A stretch of DNA of 64,000 nt from Hymenobacter sp. APR13 (GTDB taxonomy: Bacteria; Bacteroidota; Bacteroidia; Cytophagales; Hymenobacteraceae): contig NZ_CP006587.1 in the NCBI RefSeq assembly GCF_000737515.1, positions 3,219,001-3,283,000 of the forward strand, in the 5' to 3' direction. Below are positions 18,413 through 25,995 of the stretch, one piece after another (position 1 is the stretch's first letter; every line of letters begins with the position of its first letter). Both the position numbers and the translations under genes were made by a program. The notes below the pieces were generated by a model. It did no database searches, had not been told where the DNA came from, and worked only from the letters and a program-made list of their open reading frames with translations.

Positions 18413-19762
18413 ATGTTCGTATCCGTTTTTCGTCTGCTGGCCGGGTTGGTATTGCTACCGCTCGGGGTTTTCGCTCAATCTGAGGCTCCGGTGCCGGCAC
18501 GCCGCGCCCCCAATCCGGCCTGGCTGGATGCTTTGGTGACTACCTCGCCGGCGCTGCGCCAGCACCACGTGGGCGTGAGTGTGGCCGATGCCACCACGGG
18601 CGAGAAGCTGTATGAGCTGAACGCCGACAAGTACTTCACGCCGGCCAGCGCCATGAAGCTGCTGAGCGTGTACGCCGGCCTGCACCTGCTCTCAGACTCG
18701 GTGCCCGCCCTGCGCTACGTGGTGCGCGGTGACAGCCTGATCTTCTGGGGCACCGGCGACCCTACGCTGCTGCATGGCGACGTGCCCAGCCGCCGCGCCC
18801 TCACCTTCCTGCAAAGCCGCCCCGAAAAGCTGTTTTATGCCGCCATTCCCAGCGTGGCGCCCTACGGCCCCGGCTGGACCTGGGACGACTACAACTACTA
18901 CTACCAGCCCGAGCGGGGCGCCTTCCCGGTGTACGGCCACACGGTGCGCTTCTATGGCACGGCCGGCCGCGCCGTGCCACGCATCTACCCGCGCTTCTTC
19001 GGCCCGCTCACCCAGGCCGCGCCTGCTGGTACCCCCAACCCCCAGGACGACCACGTGCGCCGTGCCGAGCTGGAAAACCGGTTCACGGTGTTTCCGTCGC
19101 AGAAAAACTGGGTGGATGAAACCCCATTCCGGACCAGCCCCGCGCTGCTGCAGCAACTGCTGCAGGATACGCTGCGCCGCCCGGTAGGGGTAGTGCCGTT
19201 CCGCATCGGGCCCCAAGACAGCGTGCGCGTGGTACACGGCCTGCCCGTCGATTCGCTGTACCGCCGCCTGCTGCGCGTGAGCGACAATTTCCTGGCCGAG
19301 CAGTTGCTGCTGCTGTGTTCCAGCCGCCTCGGCCCCGACTCGCTGAGCACACGCCGGCCCATCCGGGTGATGCAGAAGCTCTACCTCGCCGACCTGCCCG
19401 ACGCGCCCCGCTGGGTGGACGGCTCCGGCCTCTCGCGCCTCAACCTCATCACGCCCCGCACCATGACCGGCCTGCTGCTGAAGCTGCACCAGGAAGTGCC
19501 CGAAGCGCGCCTGCTGAGCTTGCTGGCGGCCGGTGGCGGCCAGGGCACGCTGCGCCGCCGCTACCGCCCGGTGGCCGACCGGCCGTGGCTGTGGGGCAAA
19601 ACCGGCACCCTCACCAACAACCACAACCTGGTAGGTTACCTGCGCACAAACTCGGGCCGGCTGCTTGCCTTCAGCTTTATGAACAACAACATGCCCGGCG
19701 ACGACGCCCCCGTGCGCGCCGAAATGGAGCGCATTCTGACGCAGGTGCGGGAACGGCTTTAG
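18413..19762 (+). CDS. dacB: D-alanyl-D-alanine carboxypeptidase/endopeptidase, PBP4 family (S13)
   Basis: 449 residues from the ATG at 18413. The signal peptide is MFVSVFRLLAGLVLLPLGVF-AQ. Serine-acyltransferase motifs: SxxK in FTPASAMKLLSVYAGL (nucleophile Ser near residue 80), SxN in RVSDNFLAEQLLLL, and KTG in WGKTGTLTNNHNLVGYL near residue 396. The shape 'GVSVADATTGEKLYELNADK' is the PBP4/DacB opening. It trims D-Ala from peptidoglycan or cleaves cross-links in the periplasm. It diverges from pyrG; the open frame extends 57 codons upstream but without coding character. Confidence 0.93.
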   Translation: MFVSVFRLLAGLVLLPLGVFAQSEAPVPARRAPNPAWLDALVTTSPALRQHHVGVSVADATTGEKLYELNADKYFTPASAMKLLSVYAGLHLLSDSVPALRYVVRGDSLIFWGTGDPTLLHGDVPSRRALTFLQSRPEKLFYAAIPSVAPYGPGWTWDDYNYYYQPERGAFPVYGHTVRFYGTAGRAVPRIYPRFFGPLTQAAPAGTPNPQDDHVRRAELENRFTVFPSQKNWVDETPFRTSPALLQQLLQDTLRRPVGVVPFRIGPQDSVRVVHGLPVDSLYRRLLRVSDNFLAEQLLLLCSSRLGPDSLSTRRPIRVMQKLYLADLPDAPRWVDGSGLSRLNLITPRTMTGLLLKLHQEVPEARLLSLLAAGGGQGTLRRRYRPVADRPWLWGKTGTLTNNHNLVGYLRTNSGRLLAFSFMNNNMPGDDAPVRAEMERILTQVRERL

Positions 19763-19998
19763 GGTGTAGCACTGGCTGAACTCGCTGGCAGCGAGAATAG
19801 GCCCAGAATGAGAAAAATCGGCTGGCAGCCAGGTGGCTGGTAAGCAGAAGGCCGGTGTTCAACCGCAAAACGATGGCGTTGGGCGAAACCGGCCAGTTGA
19901 AGGCTCATAGTGGGAATAGCTTTGTCAAAATGAAACGCCAGCTGACCTCCCGGGCAGCAGCGGCTCGGCTCTGACTTCGCTCTTTATTCCCTGCACCT

Positions 19999-21849
19999 AT
20001 GCGCTTCGCTCTACTCTCCGGTTACTCACTGCTCACTCTGGCTTCACTGGTGCTGCCGGTCGCCGCCCTAGCCCAGGCCCCCACCATCACCAGCTTCACG
20101 CCAAATACCGACGCGGCTCCCGGCTCTACCGTGACCGTCACCGGCACCAACCTGACGAATTTTACGTCCGTGCTGCTGAACGGCCAGCGGGTGTCGGCCA
20201 CGTCGGACCTGCTGCTGCCGGGCACCGTTCTGCGCTTCACGGTGCCGATTGCCGCCGGCTCGGGCAGCTTCGCCATTACCACGGCTGCCGGCACGGCCGT
20301 CAGCGCCACCAAGCTGGGCATCACGCGCACTTCGTCGTCGCAGAACTACCCCCAGGCTACTCCTGCGACAACTGGCACGACGGCTACCGGCAACTTTTCC
20401 ACGCCCGTAGTCTGCGACTTGGACGCCGACGGCCGGCTGGAGCTGCTGGTCGGGCAGGGCAACGGCACCATGATAGTGTATGAGCAGACGGCCGCCAACG
20501 GCGCGTTCAGCACCACCGGGACCCTGCTCACCCTTTCCTCGAATTCGGCTACTATCGACGTGGGCAACTTCGCCAAGCCTACCGTCACGGACCTGGACGG
20601 CGACGGGCTGCAGGAAATTCTGGTAGGCGAGGAGCTGGGGAAAGTGCAGATTTATGAGCAGACCGCCCGCACCGGCGCCGGGGCTCTCACCTTCGGCGCG
20701 GGGTCCACGCTCTTTTCTAATCCTTATGGCCTGGTGACAACCGCGGGCACGGCCAATGCCAACGCCGGCTCCTATGCCCGGCCCACCATCACGGACTTCG
20801 ACGGCGACGGCCGGATTGACATTCTGGTGGGCGCCAACGACGGCACCATCCGGCGCTACGAGCAGAACGCACTCCGCGCCAACACCACGGCCGGCTTCAC
20901 CGACCTGGGCACCATCAAGCTTGGCGACGGCACTCCGCTGGATGGGGGCGACGTAAGCAAGCCGCTGGTGACCGACTACGACGGCGACGGCAAGCTGGAC
21001 CTGGTAGTAGGCACGCAGGCCGGTGCCGTGAAGCTGTACACGCAGACGGCTGTGAACCGCGCCACGTTCACCTTCGTGCGCGACCTGAGCACGGCCGGCA
21101 CGGCCGCCACGGTTATTAACATGGGCAACTCCGGTACCAATCCCAGCAATGTGAACGGCTACGCGGCCCCCGCCGTCACGGACCTGGACGGCGACGGCCT
21201 GCTGGATTTGTTTATCGGCAACGCTAATGGGTCGGTGTTCCGCTATGAGCAGAGCACCTCCGCCACCAGCCCCACCATCACGGCTCCGCTGCCTGTGGTC
21301 CTGAAAGCATTCAACGGCCAGACTACCTCTGATGGCGCTTTATTGCGCTGGAGCACGGCCCAGGAAGTGAACAGCGACAACTTCACGTTGGAGCGCTCGG
21401 CCGATGGCCGCACCTTCCAGCCGGTAGCCCAGCTGCCAGCCGCCGGCAATAGCACGGCCCCGCGCAGCTACCAGTACCTCGACGCCTCCGCCGAGGCCCG
21501 CAGCCTGGCTGTCGGCTACTATCGCCTGCGGCAGCAGGACCTGGACGGCAGCGTGCATATGTCGCCCGTGGTGGTGGTGCGCCGCTCGGGCAGCACGCCG
21601 GCAGCCGGTACGGCCTCGCCGAACCCGTTCAGCCAGCAGCTGTACGTGGCCCTGCCCGCCGGCACCGAGGCGCAGCCTACGCAGGTTACGCTGACCACGC
21701 TGACCGGGGCCACGGTGTACGCGGCCAAGCTGCCGCTGTCGGGAATTCCGCAGCTGCTGCCGGCCCTGCCGGAGCTGAAAAGCGGCCTGTATCTGCTGCA
21801 GCTCACCACGGCTACCCAGCGCACTACGCAACGGGTAGTGCGCCAATAG
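19999..21849 (+). CDS. Secreted FG-GAP/IPT protein with T9SS sorting domain
   Basis: 616 residues. The signal peptide is MRFALLSGYSLLTLASLVLP-VAALAQA. Next comes an IPT/TIG domain (APTITSFTPNTDAAPGSTVT, about residues 27-115). At least four FG-GAP/VCBS repeats follow with DxDxDG calcium loops: DLDADGRLELLVG, DLDGDGLQEILVG, DFDGDGRIDILVG, DYDGDGKLDLVVG and DLDGDGLLDLFIG (about 140-420). The segment LKAFNGQTTSDGALLRWSTA starts a typical Bacteroidota linker domain. The T9SS type A C-terminal domain ends VYAAKLPLSG...GLYLLQLTTA. It is predicted to be exported by T9SS and held on the surface or released; the beta-propeller may bind glycans or proteins. A terminator follows. Confidence 0.9.
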   Translation: MRFALLSGYSLLTLASLVLPVAALAQAPTITSFTPNTDAAPGSTVTVTGTNLTNFTSVLLNGQRVSATSDLLLPGTVLRFTVPIAAGSGSFAITTAAGTAVSATKLGITRTSSSQNYPQATPATTGTTATGNFSTPVVCDLDADGRLELLVGQGNGTMIVYEQTAANGAFSTTGTLLTLSSNSATIDVGNFAKPTVTDLDGDGLQEILVGEELGKVQIYEQTARTGAGALTFGAGSTLFSNPYGLVTTAGTANANAGSYARPTITDFDGDGRIDILVGANDGTIRRYEQNALRANTTAGFTDLGTIKLGDGTPLDGGDVSKPLVTDYDGDGKLDLVVGTQAGAVKLYTQTAVNRATFTFVRDLSTAGTAATVINMGNSGTNPSNVNGYAAPAVTDLDGDGLLDLFIGNANGSVFRYEQSTSATSPTITAPLPVVLKAFNGQTTSDGALLRWSTAQEVNSDNFTLERSADGRTFQPVAQLPAAGNSTAPRSYQYLDASAEARSLAVGYYRLRQQDLDGSVHMSPVVVVRRSGSTPAAGTASPNPFSQQLYVALPAGTEAQPTQVTLTTLTGATVYAAKLPLSGIPQLLPALPELKSGLYLLQLTTATQRTTQRVVRQ

Positions 21850-21868
21850 CAGTACTCTCTCAGACGGC

Positions 21869-21901
21869 AAACGGCCGCTCCGAAGCTCGGAGCGGCCGTT
21901 T
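21869..21901 (+). terminator. Intrinsic terminator (bidirectional) after the FG-GAP gene
   Basis: AAACGGCCGCTCCGA at 21869-21883 pairs with 21887-21901 around a 3-base loop, followed by TGTCGTTTTTTT. It lies 19 bases past the stop. Confidence 0.85.
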
Positions 21902-21984
21902 GTCGTTTTTTTCAGTCTGAAGAAATGAGTCATTCGATATGAGTATTGCTTACTCGCTACCCATATCTAACAACCCAATACTCC

Positions 21985-23889
21985 CTAATACAGCACCCGA
22001 AACTTGATGGTGTGCTCCACGTCGCGCAGGGCCTGGATGACCTCGGGGGCGTACTGCTTGTCGATGTCGGTGATGACGTAGCCGATGTGCTCGTTGGTTT
22101 TCAGGTACTGACCCAGGATGTTAACGTGGTGCTGGGCCAGCACGTTATTGATGCGGGCCAGTACACCGGGCACGTTGTGGTGAATGTGGATGAGGCGATG
22201 GGCCTGCTGCTCGGGCAGCTGAATGTTGGGGAAGTTGACGCTCTGCTGGGTGTTACCGGTGTTCACGTACTGCATAATCCGCTCGGGCACAAACTCGGCA
22301 ATGTTGCGCTGGGCCTCGGCCGTGCTGCCCCCGATGTGGGGCGTGAGCAGCACGTTGGGCAGGTCGCGCAGCTCGCTCTCGAAGCTCTCCTGGTTGGTTT
22401 TGGGCTCGTAGGGGAACACATCCACGGCGGCGCCGCCCAGGTGGCCTGAGCGGAGCACGGCGGCCAGGGCCGGCACGTCCACCACGTGGCCGCGGGCGTT
22501 ATTGAGCAGCAGCGCGCCGGGCTTCATCAGGGCCAGCTCGCGGGCCCCGATGAGGTTGGTGTTTTCCTTGCGGCCGTCCACGTGCAGGGTCACGATGTCG
22601 GCCTGCTGCAGCAGCTCATCGAGGGTGCGGCACTTCACGGCGTTGCCCAGTTGCAGCTTCTCGGCCACATCGTAGTAGAGCACCTGCAGGCCGATGGCCT
22701 CAGCCACCACCGACAGCTGCGAGCCGATGTTGCCGTAGCCCACGATGCCCAGCTTCTTGCCGCGCACCTCAAACGAGCCCCCGGCCGACTTATCCCACTC
22801 GCCGCGGTGCATTTTGGGGTTTTTCTCGGGGATGCGGCGGGCCAGCATGATGATTTCGCCCAGGGCCAGCTCCACCACCGAGCGGGTGTTGCTGAAAGGG
22901 GCATTGAACACGGCAATGCCTTTCTTCATGCAGCCGGTGAGGTCAATCTGGTTGGTGCCGATGCAGAACGCGCCCACCGCAATGAGGCGGTTGGCGGCCT
23001 CCAGCACCCGCGGCGTCACCTGGGTTTTGCTCCGGATGCCCAGAATGCTCACGCCTTCGATGCGGGCGGCCAGCTCGTCCTCGTCGAGGCCCCCGGGCAC
23101 GCTTTCCACCTGGTAGCCTTCCTGGCGGAACAGCTCGGCGGCGCGCGGGTCGGGGTTTTCGAGGAGCAGGACTTTGATGCGGTTCTTGGGATACGAAAGG
23201 GTCATCGGGAGCTTGTTCTGGTAGAGAAATTCGTCGAAGGAGGGCAGCACTTCATCGGCGCGGGCCACTACGGCGTCGCGGGTCACGTTTTCGGTGAAGG
23301 CGTAGAAGCGGTCGGCCAGGCCGGCTTCCCGGATCTGATAGTCGGTGTAGCCGTCGCCGAGGGCGTACACAGGGCCGTGCAAATCAAGCTGGCGCAGCTG
23401 CAGGATTTTGCCGCCGTCCTGGCTGAGGGGGTTGCTGGCGTCGAAGCCCGTAATGCGGCCCTCGGCGTCGAAGGTGAAGGTGTTGGCCAGCACGTGGTCG
23501 GCGTCGATGCCGAACTCGGCCACCACCGGCTCAATGAACTCGCGGAAGCCGCTGCTCACGATGTACACCCGGCCCGGAAACTGCTCGAAGAAGCCCCGGT
23601 TGCGCCGAATGCTCTCCGATACCTTGCCCTTCAGCCGCTCCACCAGCAGCCCGATATGCTCGCGCCGGGCCGGCAGCAAAGCCAGCCGCTCCCGCAAGGA
23701 TTCCGAAAACTTCAGCTCCCCGCTCATGCCCCGGTCGGTGAGGGCGCGGATGGCGGCTACTACTTCCGCCCGGTTGGGCTGGCCGGTGAGGGCAATGTCG
23801 GCCAGCTCGTCGAGGCCTTCCACCTGGGTAAACGTGCTGTCGAAATCAATGATGAGGTAGGGGAGCGGTGCGGGGGTATCGGGCATCAT
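21985..23889 (-). CDS. serA: Fused phosphoserine phosphatase / D-3-phosphoglycerate dehydrogenase
   Basis: 634 residues; two adjacent ATGs at 23889 and 23886 start it. Residues 10-215 are a HAD phosphatase: LIIDFDSTFTQVEG (DxDST nucleophile motif), VYIVSSGFREFIEPV, and ALGDGYTDYQIREAGLADRF (metal-binding GDGxxD). Residues 230-560 are SerA: substrate domain, NAD loop LGIVGYGNIGSQLSVVAEAI, VTLHVDGRKENTNLIG, and the catalytic His in LTPHIGGSTAEAQ. A C-terminal ACT domain (about 565-634, HIHHNVPGVLARINNVLAQH) may bind serine. The enzyme thus holds the first and last steps of serine synthesis in one chain; SerC is not in this window. Confidence 0.94.
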   Translation of the reverse strand: MMPDTPAPLPYLIIDFDSTFTQVEGLDELADIALTGQPNRAEVVAAIRALTDRGMSGELKFSESLRERLALLPARREHIGLLVERLKGKVSESIRRNRGFFEQFPGRVYIVSSGFREFIEPVVAEFGIDADHVLANTFTFDAEGRITGFDASNPLSQDGGKILQLRQLDLHGPVYALGDGYTDYQIREAGLADRFYAFTENVTRDAVVARADEVLPSFDEFLYQNKLPMTLSYPKNRIKVLLLENPDPRAAELFRQEGYQVESVPGGLDEDELAARIEGVSILGIRSKTQVTPRVLEAANRLIAVGAFCIGTNQIDLTGCMKKGIAVFNAPFSNTRSVVELALGEIIMLARRIPEKNPKMHRGEWDKSAGGSFEVRGKKLGIVGYGNIGSQLSVVAEAIGLQVLYYDVAEKLQLGNAVKCRTLDELLQQADIVTLHVDGRKENTNLIGARELALMKPGALLLNNARGHVVDVPALAAVLRSGHLGGAAVDVFPYEPKTNQESFESELRDLPNVLLTPHIGGSTAEAQRNIAEFVPERIMQYVNTGNTQQSVNFPNIQLPEQQAHRLIHIHHNVPGVLARINNVLAQHHVNILGQYLKTNEHIGYVITDIDKQYAPEVIQALRDVEHTIKFRVLY

Positions 23890-23972
23890 GGGGGCAAGGT
23901 AGGGGGCGGCGGGCAATGGGCCAATCACCGGAACCGGGCCGTTCTACGATTTCCAACCAACCGCGGCTCGGT

Positions 23973-24362
23973 TTACACCTCATAAAACTCCAACGGCAGC
24001 CCGTCGGGGTCCTCAATAAAAGTGAAGCGCCGGCCCGTAAACTCGTCGGTGCGGATGGGCTCCGACGCTACGCTGTGGGTCGTGAGGTGGCGCACGGTGG
24101 CCTCAATGTCCGACACGGCAAAGGCGAGGTGGCGCAGGCCGGCGGCCTCGGGCCGGGTGGGGCGGGACGGCGGCTCGGGGAAGGAAAACAGCTCGATAAC
24201 GTACTGCTCGCCCAGGGCCAGGTCCAGCTTCCACGACTGCCGGGCCTCGCGGTACACTTCCCGCATGACGCGCAGCCCCAGCACCTCGGTGTAAAACCGT
24301 TTGGAGCGGGCGTAGTCGGAGCCGATAATGGCAATGTGGTGGATGCGGAGCAGCGGCAGCAT
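23973..24362 (-). CDS. VOC-family protein (glyoxalase I-like)
   Basis: 129 residues from the ATG at 24362. It is one vicinal-oxygen-chelate unit: LLRIHHIAIIGSDYARSKRF, YTEVLGLRVMREVYREA, GLRHLAFAVSDIEATVRHL, and RRFTFIEDPDGLPLEFYEV. His 8, the His in LRHLAF and the final Glu (LEFYE) are the expected metal ligands. The opening and the KLDL...Y.IELFSFPEPP segment resemble the SMU1112c/YaeR branch, which is often annotated as lactoylglutathione lyase, but the true substrate is not established. Repeat C1 lies directly upstream. Confident on fold only. Confidence 0.88.
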   Translation of the reverse strand: MLPLLRIHHIAIIGSDYARSKRFYTEVLGLRVMREVYREARQSWKLDLALGEQYVIELFSFPEPPSRPTRPEAAGLRHLAFAVSDIEATVRHLTTHSVASEPIRTDEFTGRRFTFIEDPDGLPLEFYEV

Positions 24363-24394
24363 GGCAGGAAAGGAAACAAAGTGACTGGGCGGGG

Positions 24395-24491
24395 TAGAGA
24401 CGCAATATCTTGCGTCTCGTCGTTGAACGATGCGGTGATGAACAGTCCAAACAACATCAGCAACGACGAGACGCAAAATATTGCGTCTCTA
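24395..24491. repeat. Palindromic repeat family C, copy 1
   Basis: Outer arms TAGAGACGCAATATCTTGCG...TCTCGTCGTTGAAC and ...CAACGACGAGACGCAAAATA-TTGCGTCTCTA. Each arm is itself a small palindrome (GACGCAATATcTTGCGTC), so the element is a hairpin of hairpins. It lies between VOC and DUF421. A second copy is at 34079-34198. Confidence 0.88.
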
Positions 24492-24497
24492 CGCCGC

Positions 24498-25214
24498 TTA
24501 CGCAATCCGCTTGGCGTCGCAGGCCGGAATCCACTCGTCGTGGCGGCAGACGGCGCAGCGGGCCAGCTCGCCTTTGGCCAGCGTCTGAACGTGGGCGCAG
24601 CAGGCGCAGGCGTGCTGGCCGGCCTGCTCCACGCGGTGGCGCTTGTCGGTTTTGCGCTCGGGCCAGATGGGCAGGCCGGGGCGCACGTCCTCGTCGGCAA
24701 AGAAGTAGATGCTGACCTCGCCGGTGGCCTCGATGTAGGCGCGGCGCACCTGCCCCAGGTGCTCTACCTGGCGCAGCCGCAGCTCCCCGAACAGCTCCTT
24801 CTGGGTGAGGTTTTGCTTGGTGAAGTTGGGCAGGTTGATTTCCCCGTCTTCTACCAGCAGCACCGGCGCGCCCTCCAGCCAGTCGGAGAATTTCGGGAAC
24901 CGCTCGGTGAGGCGGTTGAACAGCAGATACAGTCCCGACACCACTCCAAACACCACGGCTGCATGTAGCAGCGGCGTATCGTGGTAGAGCATGGCGTCGC
25001 CGGCGGCCGAGCCCAGGGCCAGGATGATGCTCAGCTCGAAGATGGACAGCTGCCGCACCCCGCGCCGGCCGGTCACGCGCAGCGCCCCGATAATCATCAG
25101 GTAAGTGAGCACGCAACGTAGCGCCACCTCCAGCAGAAATAATGGCGGAGCTTCGTCAGAAAGTAAAATTCGGTTCCAGTCGAAGGGCTGGATATCGGCA
25201 GCAAGAAAAAGCAT
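24498..25214 (-). CDS. DUF421 (YetF-like) membrane protein with C-terminal zinc ribbon
   Basis: 238 residues. Hydrophobic helices lie at about 25-45 (FLLEVALRCVLTYLMIIGAL), 58-75 (LSIFELSIILALGSAAGDAM) and 82-105 (LLHAAVVFGVVSGLYLLFNR). The cytosolic DUF421 domain follows (FSDWLEGAPVLLVEDGEINL, about 110-180, and ELRLRQVEHLGQVRRAYIE). The last 45 residues are unusual, with CACCAHVQTLAKGELARCAV-CRHDEW giving two CxxC pairs, a rubredoxin or zinc-ribbon-like tail. Function of the family is unknown; YetF proteins of Bacillus are membrane proteins tied to spore or envelope physiology. The stop lies 6 bases from repeat C1. Confidence 0.85.
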   Translation of the reverse strand: MLFLAADIQPFDWNRILLSDEAPPLFLLEVALRCVLTYLMIIGALRVTGRRGVRQLSIFELSIILALGSAAGDAMLYHDTPLLHAAVVFGVVSGLYLLFNRLTERFPKFSDWLEGAPVLLVEDGEINLPNFTKQNLTQKELFGELRLRQVEHLGQVRRAYIEATGEVSIYFFADEDVRPGLPIWPERKTDKRHRVEQAGQHACACCAHVQTLAKGELARCAVCRHDEWIPACDAKRIA

Positions 25215-25275
25215 AATAGACGTACAACAGAACGATGGCCAGTAGCAGGCCCTGGTCCTAACGCAGGGAGTGCCG

Positions 25276-25779
25276 CTACAGTTGAGTGCCCGGTGCCGTG
25301 TGCGGGGGTGGCTGCAGCGGCAGCATCAGGTGCTGCGTGGTCACGCCGAAGCCCTGGGCCTGCCAGAACCGCAGCGCCGCCGGATTTTGTACTGCCACCT
25401 GCAGCTCCAGATGGTCGGCGCCTTCCGAAACCAGCCATTCTCTGGCTGCTGTCACCAGCGCCCGGCCAATACCCTGCCCGCGAAAGTTGGCAGCCACAAT
25501 GGTTTCGGCGATGTACCCGCGCCGGAAATAGTGCATACCGCTGTTGCCGGTCTGGTAGGTAGCCAGCAGCAACCCAACCACCGGGTCAGGGCCGGCATCG
25601 GCTACGAAAATGCGGGTATGGGTTTCGCGGAGCCGCTCCCGCAACGCCTGCTTCAGCCGAAACGCCGCTGCCGGATGGTAGCCGAACACCGGATGGTAAG
25701 CCTGGTGCTGGTCCATGAGCTGGCACCATAGCTGAAAAAGCGGGTCGAGGTCGGCGGGCGTGGCGAGGCGGATTGGCAT
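25276..25779 (-). CDS. GNAT-family N-acetyltransferase
   Basis: 167 residues from the ATG at 25779. It starts MPIRLATPADLDPLFQLWCQ, the common 'IR.At..D...l..L' opening. The acetyl-CoA loop is VAANFRGQGIGRALVTAARE (Q/RxxGxG/A, about residues 94-113), followed by LELQVAVQNPAALRFWQAQG, the 'N..A..fy...GF' motif. It could acetylate an antibiotic, polyamine or peptide; the substrate is not visible. It follows DUF421 on the same strand by 61 bases in reverse order of transcription, so co-transcription is possible. Confidence 0.87.
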   Translation of the reverse strand: MPIRLATPADLDPLFQLWCQLMDQHQAYHPVFGYHPAAAFRLKQALRERLRETHTRIFVADAGPDPVVGLLLATYQTGNSGMHYFRRGYIAETIVAANFRGQGIGRALVTAAREWLVSEGADHLELQVAVQNPAALRFWQAQGFGVTTQHLMLPLQPPPHTAPGTQL

Positions 25780-25995
25780 GCAGCAAGCAGAAATAAGCAC
25801 AGAGGATGGCAATAACGGGCATTGCACCGGTTTGCTGGTCCGGGCTACCATCGGTAGCTGTTGCTGATAACCAGCCAGCCACTCAATGTTCCCTCCGGTT
25901 CACGCAACCGGCCCGCGTACGGCGCTGCAAGGTCTGCGCGCCACAAAACCTGCGCCCGCAGAAATTCCCGGCAGCTTCACCGGGGCAAGGAAACC

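Noticed and set aside
19763..19998. Possible gene between dacB and the FG-GAP gene
   Set aside because: Only short frames without recognisable features; the region is most likely untranslated.
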